Shown here in pieces: positions 20,601 through 28,257 of a DNA stretch of 39,879 nt. Source of the stretch: Alcaligenaceae bacterium (lineage in GTDB: Bacteria > Pseudomonadota > Gammaproteobacteria > Burkholderiales > Burkholderiaceae_B); the NCBI GenBank assembly GCA_947378965.1, contig CANCMG010000035.1, forward strand, positions 1 through 39,879, read 5' to 3'. A model generated the notes under the pieces. That model saw only the letters and a program-made list of their open reading frames with translations, searched no databases and was not told the origin of the DNA. Each line of letters opens with the position of its first letter. The first letter of the stretch is position 1. A program made the position numbers and the translations under genes.

Positions 20601-23600
20601 TTGGGTGTTCCGGTCGATCCCGAGGTGTAGATGACATAAGCCAGAGACTCTTCGAGGTTTGCCCACGTTGGGTTGCCATCGTAGGTAACCGTGCGCAAAA
20701 GATCGTTGAGGTTGAGTGTTTGCACGCTCTTGTGTCGTGCCCCGTCTTCGGTGACAGCGCAAAGCAGGTGTCTAACCTTCGCTTCACTGAGCATGACCTC
20801 TTTGCGTTCGAACGGGGTCGCGGGCAAGATAGGAAGATAGGCTGCGCCTGCCTTCAAAATGCCCAACATGCTGATCACCATTTCAGGTGAAGGCTCAACA
20901 ATCAGGGCGACGACTGAGTCGTGACCGATTCCGAGGCTTCTGAGTTGTCGAGCTAGTTTGTTCGCTTGTCGGTTTAGTGCATCGAAGGTCAGTGCGTGGT
21001 TGCTGCCATCGGTTAGCGCAATGGCATCTGGCCGCAGCGCGGCCTCACGCTCGAATAAAGTCTGTGCACAGGGATAGTGCTGCGTGACAAGCGTTGGGTT
21101 GAACTCGACTAAGAACTGATGACGTTGCGCCAACGTTAACAAGGGCGTTTGTAGAAGCGTCGAGTAAGGCTTTTCAACCATTCGGCGTAGCAGTTGTGTG
21201 AAATGCTCGGCGAGTTCTTCTAGGGTACTCTCTTCGAAAAGATCAATGTTGTATTCAAAGACGCACCGTAAGCGATTTGACTCTTGTTGTATCGCTAAGG
21301 TCAGGTCAAACTTAGTGCTTGAGGTTTCGGCCTCGAGCGGCAACATTTTCAGATCGGAGTGATGAATACTTTCTTCGATCGCATTTTGAAGCACAAACAT
21401 TGTCTGAAAAATAGGCGCATGACTCAAGCTACGCTCAGGATGAATCGCATCGACAATCGATTCAAACGGTGTGTCTTGATTAGCTAGTCCGTCAAGCATC
21501 GTCTGGCGTATCTGTGCCAGCAGTTCGACGGTCGTGCTTTGAGGCTTGTGCAATATTCTGATCGGCAGTGTGTTGACGAACAGCCCAATGAGTTCATTCA
21601 GCTCAGAACGATTACGATTCGTGACAGGCGTGCCAATCACCAGATCACGCGTGTCGCAGTGCTTAGCCAACAGCGTGGCATAGCAGGCGAATAAGCCCAT
21701 AAACAGAGTCACGTCATTGGCTGCGCATAACCCCTTTAATTGCTGACTCAAGATATCGTCGATAAAAAACGTCCACGCACGCCCTTGATAGCCTTGTATC
21801 GACGGCCTCGGTTTGTCGATTGGTAAATTCAAAAGAGTGGGTGAGCCGTCTAACGTTTTTTTCCAGTAAGCGAGTTGGGTGTTGAGGGCTTCTGGATTGA
21901 GCCAGCGCTGTTGCCACGTGGCAAAATCGGCGTATTGAACTTTCAGCGAAGGCAAGTGATCAGGCTGATTGTGAGCGAACGCCTGGTATAGCGCTAACAA
22001 CTCTCGCTGCAGCACTAACATTGACGCTTCATCTGAAGCGATGTGATGCAAGGTGATCGCTAAGGCCCAGTGATTGCTGCTTAACTCAAGTAAATCGGCA
22101 CGAATTGAAATATCTTTTGCAAGGTCAAAGGGCTTTGTGTTCTTCTCAATGAGCCATTGTTGAACCTCTGCGTGTTGCTGCGAAGACGCTTCTAGTCGCG
22201 TTATCTCAAGCAGCGAGCGAGGTGTATCGACCACAACTGCAGCTGGTGCGCCATCTGTCTGCGTATAAACCGTTCGCAGAACTTCATGTCGCTTAACGAT
22301 TGTGACCAAAGCGCTGTTGAGCGCCTCTACGTTAACGTTACCGAGCAACTCAAGCGCGGTAGAAATATGATAATTGCTGTTGAGGCCTTCAAGCTGATCC
22401 AAGAACCATAGTCGTTTTTGTGAATACGACAGCACGGCTACCCGCCGTTGCTCTACGGTTTGAGCCAGAATGGGTGGGCTGACCTTTTTAATGCTTGAGT
22501 GGTGTGAGGATAAAAACTCGACCAATAAGGCAAGCGTCGGATGATCGAACAACGCTTGTACTTGAATATCCACGAGAAACTCATCACGAATTTTCGTGAT
22601 GATTTGAAGAGCAAGTAATGAATGGCCACCCAAATTAAAGAAGTTGTCGTGAATGTCAATGCGTTCGACCTTTAGCACGCTTGCCCAGACGGCTTCCATA
22701 CGCCGTTCGTGTTCATTGCGTGGGCCAATATATTCGGCCTGACTCGACAGACTCTTGATCTTAGGCAAAGCCTTGCGATCAATTTTTCCGTTGGGGGTTA
22801 AGGGCAAGTTCTCAAGAATCGCAATGTTTGAGGGCAACATGTACGACGGCAATTGTGCGGCGATCAGATTGCGTAATACCGTAGTCAGTTCTTGTGGATC
22901 AGAATACTGCGGATCCACGCTATCTTTTATTTCGATAAACGCGTTGAGCGTGACGTGATCTTGGTCGCTGACCTGGCAAACGGCGACCGCATTTTTTACC
23001 AACGGATGCTGTGCCAAGACTGACTCGATTTCACCTAGCTCAATCCGAAAGCCACGCAGCTTGACTTGAAAATCTGACCGACCAATATATTCAATATTGC
23101 CATTTTCTAGAAAACGCGCGACATCGCCAGTTTGATATATACGTTGCCCTGGCGTCAGACTAAAACACGACGGAATAAAACGTTCAGCTGTTAAGCCCGG
23201 TTCGTTCAGATAGCCGCGGCTCAGCCCTAAACCACCGATGTAGAGATCACCAGGGATCCCTAGCGGTGTCGAGTTTAAACTTGGATCAATGATAAAGATT
23301 GAGGTATTGGCAATTGGTTTGCCAATCGACGGATTTGTGTGTCCGTTGATATCGTTCAGATATAGTTGATTACGTGTTGACCAGATCGTTGTTTCGGTTG
23401 GCCCATAAACGTTCCACACTTCGGCATCACTCTTGAGCAATCGCTCGGCAAGCTCCGCCGACAAGGCTTCTCCTCCGCAAAGTGCTTGTTTGAGACCTAA
23501 CTGGGCAGGCTCAATACTTGCGAACAGTAATCGCCAAGTGGCTGGAGTGGCTTGCAGCGCGGTTGCCTGAGTCGCAAATAATAATTTAACCAGCGCGTGG

Positions 23601-25813
23601 CCGTCTCCTGCAGTCTCTTTGGGGACGAGAGCAATACGTGCGCCGCTGATTAAAGGCAGGTAGAGCTCAAGCGCCGCAATATCAAAGGATATCGTCGTGA
23701 CGGCTAGCAGAGTGCTGTCAGGCTTGAGACCTGGTTTTTCAAGCATGGTCTCAAGAAAATTATGTAAGGCGCCGTGGGTGATTTGTACGCCTTTGGGTTT
23801 TCCGGTCGAACCCGAAGTAAAAATCACATAGGCCAAACTGTCGGACGGCAGTCTGTTGCGTGTTGCAAGAAAATCTGTCGCCGAGGCGCGCTTGATGAGC
23901 TCCCAGTCAGAATCAAGACAGACCACTTCGACAGGATCTAGCGCAAAGATGGGCTGGGTGGCGGTCTGCGCAACAATCAGTCGAATGTGCGCGGTGTCAA
24001 CCATGTCTTTGATGCGATTTTTCGGATAACTCGGATCGATCGGAACATACGCAGCACCACTTTTTAAGATGCCGAGTAGTCCAACAATTAAAAGGATCGA
24101 GCGCTCGACACATAAACCAATCAACGTCTCAGTGTTCGCGCCTTGACCCCTTAAGTAAGACGCCAAGTGTGAGGCTCGCGCATTAAGCTCACCAAAAGAA
24201 ATCTGCTCAGTTTCAAATAAAACCGCAATGCGGTCTGGATATCTGATCGCTTGTTCTTCGAACAAGTCACAAATTGATTGCTGCGTCGGGTATTGCTGAT
24301 GCGTTTGGTTGAAGTCAAGCGTGAGTCGTTTGACTTCAGAGTCAGACGACAGCCGCAGGGCAGAGATTTTTTGCTTAGGATTTTGAAGAACTTCATCGAG
24401 AATGTTTTCGAAGTGCTCAATGAAGCGTTCAATGGTGCTGGCTTTAAACAAGTCGGTGTTGTATTCAAGCTCGGCAAATAATTGCTCGCTTTGTTCTTCG
24501 AACTTCAACGTGATGTCAAACATCGCCGTATTAGCGGCGATCGGGACGGCATTTAAATGCAGATCACCAATACGCAAACCGTCTCTTTCTTCATTTTGAT
24601 TTTGCAGAATCAACATGACCTGAAAGAGTGGAGAAAAGCTAGGGTTGCGCTCTGGATCGACCGCTTCGACTAGCCTCTCGAAGGGCAGATCCTGATGCTG
24701 ATAGGCTTCTAAGAAATTATCTCTGACATGAGTCAGCAGGTTTGCAAACGAGGCATCAGGATCTATGTCAGCGCGTAAGACCAAAGTGTTCACAAAAAAA
24801 CCAATGAGTTGTTCAAGCTCTATGGTCGTTCGATTGGCAATTGGCGAGCCAATGACAACAGTCTGTTGCCGACTGTAGCGTGCGATGAGCGTACAAAATA
24901 CGGCTTGTAGCACCACGAATAGTGAGGCGCCGATTGGTTTTCCAAGCAGTTTTAGCGACTGTAGTCGCTGCGCATCGATCGTAAAGTAAGTTGTTTTCCC
25001 TGCGTAACTCTGTCTAAGTGGGCGAGGGTAGTCTGCTGGTAGTTCAACTAGGCTCGGGATGCCTTTGAGTTTGTTTTTCCAGTATTTGACTAAGACGTCT
25101 GAGCGAGGACCGTCTAGTAAACGTCGTTGCCATTGCGCAAAGTCTGCATATTGAATTGGTAGGGGTAAGAGCGGGGACGAGGCGCCCTGTGAGAACGCTT
25201 CGTATAGTGTGCAAATCTCTTTTAAGAGGACATTGCCATTTGACCAACCATCTGAGACGATGTGGTGTACGACCATCAGAAGAATGTAACGTTCTTGACT
25301 GAATCTCACTAATTTCAAACGCAACAAATGATCTTGCTCAAGATCGAAAGGAGCGTGGCAGGTTGCTAAAGCAAGCCGTTCGTATTCGTCTTGCTGCTTG
25401 TTCGGCGCTAAGTCTTCTAAGTTAACGACCGCAATCTCTGTGTCTCTTGAGGGTCGGATAACTTGATAGGCTTGCCCGTCAATTGTATGAAAATTAGTTC
25501 TTAAGGCTTCATGGCGATGGCAAATCTCGCTAAAAACATTTTGAAGTACCGTAACGTTTAGGGGCCCAAGCAACTCGATCGCCGAAGGCATGTTGTAAGT
25601 CGCGTCAAGGCCATCTAACTGAGTCAAAAACCAAAGACGTTGTTGCGCAAACGACAACGGAGCTGGACTCGTCGGATCGTTTCGTCGCGCAATGGCTTCA
25701 CCGCGCTGCTGCTCAGCTGCACTGGCCTGGACTTTCGCCGCCTTAATTTTTTCTAGGAGCGCACGCTTAGCCGGGGATAGTGAACCAAGCCGAGCTTCAA
25801 AATTCTCATCCAT
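14681..25813 (-). CDS. Non-ribosomal peptide synthetase, C-A-T-C-A-T-E-C-A-T
   Basis: A 3710-residue, three-module NRPS, the first gene of the operon. C1 (about 50-480) has HHIVSDGWS near 184. A1 (about 500-1000) has TSGSTGKPKG near 665 and specificity residues DILQLGVIWK, glycine-like. T1 GGHS is near 1061. C2 has HHIASDE near 1255, with the motif glycine replaced by Glu. A2 (about 1560-2065) reads about DIGLIGEIMK, which I cannot assign. T2 GGDS is near 2116. The E domain has HHLVIDGISW near 2306, EGHGRE, and FNYLGQFD near 2530, so residue two should be D. C3 (YPLSPMQEG near 2648, HHHILTDGW near 2783) is the DCL type expected after an E domain. A3 reads DILQLGLIWK, the classic glycine code. 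T3 GGHS is near 3643. It has no TE and ends in an acidic tail (DDEEEFKL) suited to the next protein's docking domain. Beginning with a C domain implies an acylated donor. The shine-dalgarno before ATG 25813 is weak. Confidence 0.96.
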   Translation of the reverse strand: MDENFEARLGSLSPAKRALLEKIKAAKVQASAAEQQRGEAIARRNDPTSPAPLSFAQQRLWFLTQLDGLDATYNMPSAIELLGPLNVTVLQNVFSEICHRHEALRTNFHTIDGQAYQVIRPSRDTEIAVVNLEDLAPNKQQDEYERLALATCHAPFDLEQDHLLRLKLVRFSQERYILLMVVHHIVSDGWSNGNVLLKEICTLYEAFSQGASSPLLPLPIQYADFAQWQRRLLDGPRSDVLVKYWKNKLKGIPSLVELPADYPRPLRQSYAGKTTYFTIDAQRLQSLKLLGKPIGASLFVVLQAVFCTLIARYSRQQTVVIGSPIANRTTIELEQLIGFFVNTLVLRADIDPDASFANLLTHVRDNFLEAYQHQDLPFERLVEAVDPERNPSFSPLFQVMLILQNQNEERDGLRIGDLHLNAVPIAANTAMFDITLKFEEQSEQLFAELEYNTDLFKASTIERFIEHFENILDEVLQNPKQKISALRLSSDSEVKRLTLDFNQTHQQYPTQQSICDLFEEQAIRYPDRIAVLFETEQISFGELNARASHLASYLRGQGANTETLIGLCVERSILLIVGLLGILKSGAAYVPIDPSYPKNRIKDMVDTAHIRLIVAQTATQPIFALDPVEVVCLDSDWELIKRASATDFLATRNRLPSDSLAYVIFTSGSTGKPKGVQITHGALHNFLETMLEKPGLKPDSTLLAVTTISFDIAALELYLPLISGARIALVPKETAGDGHALVKLLFATQATALQATPATWRLLFASIEPAQLGLKQALCGGEALSAELAERLLKSDAEVWNVYGPTETTIWSTRNQLYLNDINGHTNPSIGKPIANTSIFIIDPSLNSTPLGIPGDLYIGGLGLSRGYLNEPGLTAERFIPSCFSLTPGQRIYQTGDVARFLENGNIEYIGRSDFQVKLRGFRIELGEIESVLAQHPLVKNAVAVCQVSDQDHVTLNAFIEIKDSVDPQYSDPQELTTVLRNLIAAQLPSYMLPSNIAILENLPLTPNGKIDRKALPKIKSLSSQAEYIGPRNEHERRMEAVWASVLKVERIDIHDNFFNLGGHSLLALQIITKIRDEFLVDIQVQALFDHPTLALLVEFLSSHHSSIKKVSPPILAQTVEQRRVAVLSYSQKRLWFLDQLEGLNSNYHISTALELLGNVNVEALNSALVTIVKRHEVLRTVYTQTDGAPAAVVVDTPRSLLEITRLEASSQQHAEVQQWLIEKNTKPFDLAKDISIRADLLELSSNHWALAITLHHIASDEASMLVLQRELLALYQAFAHNQPDHLPSLKVQYADFATWQQRWLNPEALNTQLAYWKKTLDGSPTLLNLPIDKPRPSIQGYQGRAWTFFIDDILSQQLKGLCAANDVTLFMGLFACYATLLAKHCDTRDLVIGTPVTNRNRSELNELIGLFVNTLPIRILHKPQSTTVELLAQIRQTMLDGLANQDTPFESIVDAIHPERSLSHAPIFQTMFVLQNAIEESIHHSDLKMLPLEAETSSTKFDLTLAIQQESNRLRCVFEYNIDLFEESTLEELAEHFTQLLRRMVEKPYSTLLQTPLLTLAQRHQFLVEFNPTLVTQHYPCAQTLFEREAALRPDAIALTDGSNHALTFDALNRQANKLARQLRSLGIGHDSVVALIVEPSPEMVISMLGILKAGAAYLPILPATPFERKEVMLSEAKVRHLLCAVTEDGARHKSVQTLNLNDLLRTVTYDGNPTWANLEESLAYVIYTSGSTGTPKGVGVSRSNLAAYLQSRNDFYPDPVSGLLLLQPYAFDISSGNIFWTLCQGGCLHLAPKDLAADPTALLQRIAETQISHLVLLPLLYSPVLTLATQSQFLALRQIILGGDSLLPKLAEDHYQKYPDIALTNEYGPTETTIMCTAYTVPRQQKQDHIPIGKPVSQANIRLLDQFLDLGLLHLGGELSIGGPQVSRGYLNQPALTAEKFIPDPFATQPGQRLYRSGDFARYLADGPLLFQGRKDKQVKIRGFRIELTEIENALLSLPNIKDACVTIVAQANSPRLYAYLALKQQGISSVAEVLNSLRNLLPEYMLPAGMSFLDALPVTTNGKLDVDALPAPIFQDESTQYVAARDETEALLCQIWQDVLDIDHVGIHDNFFDLGGDSILSIQIVSRLKQSGITLSVKQLFQQQTVAQLATIANATQRIVAPQDKLTGSYGLGPIQHWFFENFTVCPQHFNQSVYLNVSQQIETVALEQSLHRLVEHHDLLRSTFLVTSDNAEITQAIIQHDSPFTIVESHDLSASPADQAEALIGDIAQQAQTSLALQTGDLIRAILFKMPTGQANRLLLIVHHLVIDGISWRILLEDLESLLVLHRQNLPLQLKPKTSSFAQWTTALSQYADSQHALKDLTYWQTQVNQRVPSLPVDFVAVPSSNTFESTIHLESSLDAEMTQSLLTEVPKVYRTQINDILMTALVNALGRWTNLQEFEISLEGHGREDLFDDLDMTRTIGWFTSLFPVRLSYRKDEDLAQTIRRMKDRMRNIPANGLTYGLLRYLNSNEQTRLALTQQAPSPLSFNYLGQFDQGAQGQLLLDEATGRTGSDVGSAAQRQALIDINSRVSSGQFILQISYSKNVFATKTIEDFAALYLNELRNIVRHCAERQAKPFIGDSFPLATLGEKHFADLTSLHAENLEDIYPLSPMQEGMAFHSRFASASGAYIIQLSCEMSGQFEPNTFVKAWDRVLARHPSLRVFIFEGGDTADHQVVLRQVTLEWTTLDWAQDSAIQQQEAWQELVLRDRLLDYSLETAPLMRCYLLKLSATHWKFLWSHHHILTDGWCLPILMKEVLHYYHNPEDSGLRLPTPYRNYIAWLQQQDLEVAKTYWLNYLADFSAPTFLGIEKSLRQDTQGSASQFAELNLLLSEDLSRALAEIAKRHRLTLSNILQSAWATLLHIYSQSNDIVFGATVSGRPPELDGVEGMVGLFINTLPVRAKLQPNQTIVQFMTTLLHKQMDSDLYAYTPLVTIQACSELPPRTALFNSILVFENYPLDDSIDEQAQALSFNALQLHEQTNLPLTITASGGDRVPVKMSYDRAIFDEKAVSQLLESLHRLLSFAGSHPEASVSRWHASVTTEYDQRRLRAAMMTSQRQLPELALTLPELFETQVQQAHDKIAITLGHDSLSYAALNGAANQFARQLQSIGVKPGDLIGVCLERSPSLIVALLGIQKLAAAYVPIDPEYPSERVSYMISDSRASVLIVDPQDTRHTSSLSETCQLLPLSLESLKAFSSHNLTDLQSPFNPAYVIYTSGSTGNPKGVQITQADLVNFLLSVKDKPGLDRTDSLLAVTTISFDIAGLEIYLPLITGATIVLLEREQASDGASLIKVMKNSGATVMQATPITWRLLLEAGWDGKDLRKILCGGEAFPVDLANQLRRTPAQLWNLYGPTETTIWSTRFELSSDREYEVSIPIGEPLSNTTLVLQDKFGNLLPYGLAGELFIGGKGLANGYLNRPALTAEKFVPDGYSAEPGARLYATGDLAKYDDSENLVCLGRLDQQVKLRGFRIELGEIEAVIQKHDSVKQAVVQVFEISASDTRLAAFVTFERPAEAALEPLESWLQTQLPAYMVPTEWVVLEAFPLTPNGKLDKKALPKPDRRQQLDYQPPTTETEQVLERMMSGVLNLDQVSREDDFFHLGGHSLLATRLVTRIKQHYDIHFPASTLFEKPTIAQLGQHIDNLLWSTQEHDMQQSPLNDDEEEFKL

Positions 25814-25862
25814 GGCTCAACTTAAAACAATTTTTACGTAAAGATCAATAGCACTTTGAAAG

Positions 25863-25882
25863 CTGAAATATTACGATTTCAG
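25863..25882. promoter_or_regulatory. Inverted repeat upstream of the NRPS operon
   Basis: Perfect 7-base arms CTGAAAT and ATTTCAG are separated by six bases, centred about 60 bases before the NRPS start codon. Position and symmetry fit an operator or a leader hairpin for the minus-strand operon. I could not identify a convincing pair of -35 and -10 hexamers around it. Confidence 0.4.
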
Positions 25883-25994
25883 GAAAAATGCTTGTACTTT
25901 CAGGTAGGTAGCTAGATTACCTCAAAATGTCCTACGGAGAGGCTCAAAGCGCTGGTCGTTGAGGTTTTGAGAGCTTTGTTTCAGCAGAATCTAG

Positions 25995-26024
25995 ATACTT
26001 ATCGTGCTTGAATGCGATAAGTAT
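25995..26024. promoter_or_regulatory. Perfect 10-base inverted repeat abutting a consensus -10
   Basis: ATACTTATCG at 25995-26004 and CGATAAGTAT at 26015-26024 are exact reverse complements with a 10-base loop. The right arm ends one base before a perfect TATAAT (26026-26031) read on the plus strand. The repeat thus covers the -35 and spacer region of a likely promoter for the amidohydrolase gene, which fits a regulator-binding operator in this divergent region. A rho-independent terminator is less likely, since no gene ends here and no uninterrupted T-run follows. Confidence 0.55.
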
Positions 26025-26025
26025 T

Positions 26026-26031
26026 TATAAT
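26026..26031 (+). promoter_or_regulatory. Candidate -10 box of the amidohydrolase promoter
   Basis: The hexamer TATAAT matches the sigma-70 -10 consensus and lies 57 bases before the ATG at 26088. No good -35 hexamer sits 16-18 bases upstream; TTGAAT at 26008 is only 12 bases away. The promoter may therefore depend on an activator bound at the adjacent inverted repeat. Confidence 0.4.
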
Positions 26032-26087
26032 CTTTCAAAGCAAGTTAGCACATCATTTTTTTCAGGCAGAAATTTTGAGGTTTTATC

Positions 26088-27248
26088 ATGATTGATTTGA
26101 CACCGTTTATTGGCAAGATGAACGACCTAGACACGCACATTACGCCAACGCCTGATTTTTATGAAAATGTTGCCGGAAAAGAAGCCGGTAAGTTTTATGC
26201 CGACATGTGCCGAAAAGCCATTGAGGACATGTCAGAGGATGAAAAAGATTCAGTCCCCGAGATCATGGGCACCGAGGCGACCGACTATAACGAGAAAACG
26301 GTTTGGAACTTAAAGGGTTCTGGTGCTGCGGGCGCTTACACCTCTGAGGGGCGTTTGAAGGCACTCGATTACATGGGCGTGAACCGAGCCTTTGTATTTG
26401 CTGACCCAGCGCTTCAGATGGGTGCGTTTTCTGACTCACCGATGGGAATATCCGCGATGCGCGGTTGGAACGATTATTCGATCGCGTTTAGCCGAACCGA
26501 ACCGAAGCGTTTGTTACCGGTCGCGATTTTAAATACGCACAACATTGCAGCGGCGCTAGAAGAAACAAAGCGTCTGCTCAAAGCGGGCATTCGGGCGTTT
26601 GTCATTGCAAGTGCGATTCCTCCAGGCGGTGGCTCACCTGCGCACGCCAATTTCGATCCACTGTGGGCGCTGCTTCAAGAGGCAAACGCGACCGCCATCC
26701 TGCATGCTGGCGGCGAGCAAGGGTTTATGGCAAGCGACGCTTGGTCAAAAGACGTTGAGCATCTTAGCTTCGAAACGTCGTTCCGCCATCATGGCGAGCC
26801 TGGCGACACGTACATGATGGCAAGCTTCATTTTTTCGCCCCAAAATTTTTTGGCAACGATTATTTTGGGCGGCGTATTTGAGCGCTTTCCTCGTTTACGT
26901 TTTGCAGTCGTTGAATTGGGCTCGGTGTGGTTTGCTCCTCTCGCGATGCACTTAGACCACGTTGCGAAGATATTCAAACATCGCTTGAAGGGCGTTTTGT
27001 CGATGACGCCTTCCGATTACATGCGTCGTAATATCAGAGTGACTCCTTATCGCTTCGAGCCTGTGGGCGATCTGGTAGAAAGGTTTGGTTTTGACGAATG
27101 TTATTGCTATAGCAGCGATTTTCCGCATCCTGAGGGTGGCAGAACGCCAATCCAGGATTTTGAGAAACATATTGAACGCCTCGGTCAGCGTAACGCCGAG
27201 AAGTTTTATGTCACAAATGCCGAGTGGGTGATGCCTGAAACGGTATAG
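26088..27248 (+). CDS. Amidohydrolase family 2 metal-dependent hydrolase or decarboxylase
   Basis: A 386-residue protein of the amidohydrolase-2 TIM-barrel family, which includes aminocarboxymuconate-semialdehyde decarboxylase and related hydrolases and non-oxidative decarboxylases. Visible metal-site elements are D15-x-H17 (LDTHIT), H206 (ILHAGGE) and D344 (SSDFPHP), in the expected order. No signal peptide is seen, so it is cytosolic. The start is supported by GAGG nine bases before the ATG. It is divergent from the NRPS operon across a 274-base promoter region and is followed after 30 bases by the cupin oxygenase gene, probably as one transcript. A role in tailoring or precursor supply for the NRPS product is possible only by position. 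The substrate cannot be deduced, and it could equally belong to an unrelated catabolic route. Confidence 0.85.
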   Translation: MIDLTPFIGKMNDLDTHITPTPDFYENVAGKEAGKFYADMCRKAIEDMSEDEKDSVPEIMGTEATDYNEKTVWNLKGSGAAGAYTSEGRLKALDYMGVNRAFVFADPALQMGAFSDSPMGISAMRGWNDYSIAFSRTEPKRLLPVAILNTHNIAAALEETKRLLKAGIRAFVIASAIPPGGGSPAHANFDPLWALLQEANATAILHAGGEQGFMASDAWSKDVEHLSFETSFRHHGEPGDTYMMASFIFSPQNFLATIILGGVFERFPRLRFAVVELGSVWFAPLAMHLDHVAKIFKHRLKGVLSMTPSDYMRRNIRVTPYRFEPVGDLVERFGFDECYCYSSDFPHPEGGRTPIQDFEKHIERLGQRNAEKFYVTNAEWVMPETV

Positions 27249-27278
27249 ATCGCGACGCGTTGTAAAAGGCTATTTTTT

Positions 27279-28136
27279 GTGAAAGCGATGACGAAAGAGT
27301 CAAGTCAACTTAATCTGTATCCCGGCCAAATCCCTCAACGAAAATTGAAGGATCTGGTCGACTCTGGGGTTGACATCGGATCCTTTTGCTCGCAATCAAA
27401 ACGGCCGTTGTTGATCACAGATATCTATGAGGTTTTTCCAAGTCTGGCGCAATGGAGCCCAGAGTTTCTTCATGAGAAAGTTGGAGACAAAACAGTCGAG
27501 GTAAATACGTCTGAGACCGATGTGTTTCAGGAATACCACCGGCCGATTCAGATGAGTCTGAAAGAGTACTCTCATGAAATGAGTACAGATAGTCCCAAAG
27601 TCGGAAGACGCTTATACCTAGGTGCTTTGGGGATTAATCAGTCTTTTCCCGAATTAAAGTCAGAGATCCTGTTTGATACTTTGCTACCGCAAGACAGATT
27701 GGGGCTTAAGTATTTGTGGTACGGCCGTGGCGGTAATACGACGGGGCTGCATTACGACACGTCAGAAAATTTCTTCATGCAAATGTATGGTCAAAAACGT
27801 TGGTTGATCTCTGAACCCAATAGTTTTTTAAATCTACATCCGCGCTCAGCTTTATCAAATTATCCAAAGATTACTGACTTTAATCCGCTCAAGCCTGACT
27901 TTGACAAGTTTCCGAAAGCACAAAAAGTTAAATTTTATGATCTGACGATGAATCCGGGCACGGTTCTGTATGTGCCGGCCTATTGGTGGCATCAAGTTAC
28001 TAGTCATAGCACGATTATCTCAGTCAATATTTGGTGCAAAACCAGTATTTTCAAAGCTGAGTGGGGGGCTCTTCAACTGATCCCGCTCTATATGAGAAAT
28101 TTGTTGGGCTTTAACATTTTTCCAAAGCGGTTTTGA
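27279..28136 (+). CDS. Cupin_8/JmjC-type Fe(II)/2-oxoglutarate-dependent oxygenase
   Basis: A protein of 285 residues with the JmjC-like cupin fold signature. The iron-binding H158-x-D160 lies in GLHYDTSENF and the distal H238 in YWWHQV, giving a complete 2-His-1-carboxylate facial triad. Members of this family hydroxylate amino-acid side chains in proteins, ribosomal proteins, or peptidyl and free amino-acid substrates. The GTG at 27279 is chosen because AAGG lies nine bases upstream; an ATG nine bases downstream (27288) is the alternative. It lies 30 bases after the amidohydrolase gene and is probably co-transcribed. Beside an NRPS operon, hydroxylation of a residue of the peptide is a reasonable but unproven guess. 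Confidence 0.85.
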   Translation: MKAMTKESSQLNLYPGQIPQRKLKDLVDSGVDIGSFCSQSKRPLLITDIYEVFPSLAQWSPEFLHEKVGDKTVEVNTSETDVFQEYHRPIQMSLKEYSHEMSTDSPKVGRRLYLGALGINQSFPELKSEILFDTLLPQDRLGLKYLWYGRGGNTTGLHYDTSENFFMQMYGQKRWLISEPNSFLNLHPRSALSNYPKITDFNPLKPDFDKFPKAQKVKFYDLTMNPGTVLYVPAYWWHQVTSHSTIISVNIWCKTSIFKAEWGALQLIPLYMRNLLGFNIFPKRF

Positions 28137-28206
28137 AGTTAGTCGTTTAGCTCAGACGGCAAGGATTACAGAGCTTTGCTCATAGAAGCAGGTGGGCAGA
28201 AAACGG

Positions 28207-28257
28207 CTAAAGCTGCTTCGCCTTAAACTGCTTCGTCTTACGCCGCTTCGGCTAAAG
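28207..28257 (-). repeat. 15-bp tandem repeat spanning the stop codon of the fusion gene
   Basis: Three 15-base units (28207, 28222, 28237) plus a partial fourth share the core YTGCTTCG or CCGCTTCG. Read on the minus strand in frame, they give AEAA-stop, DEAV-stop, then GEAL, so the gene's termination codon lies within the repeat and a second in-frame stop follows 15 bases later. It sits in the gap between two convergent genes. No clear terminator hairpin was found there. Confidence 0.8.

Noticed and set aside
20422-20787. 121-codon minus-strand open frame inside the NRPS
   Set aside because: Out-of-frame shadow of the second adenylation domain, where the NRPS frame carries recognisable A-domain motifs.
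25995-26024. Rho-independent terminator
   Set aside because: No gene ends nearby on either strand, and the downstream sequence is a -10-like TATAAT rather than a T-run.
28140-28200. tRNA-like D-arm sequence (TTAGCTCAGACGGCAAGG)
   Set aside because: Only the D-arm-like segment matches. The D loop would be too long and there is no anticodon arm, TTC loop or CCA-compatible acceptor stem.
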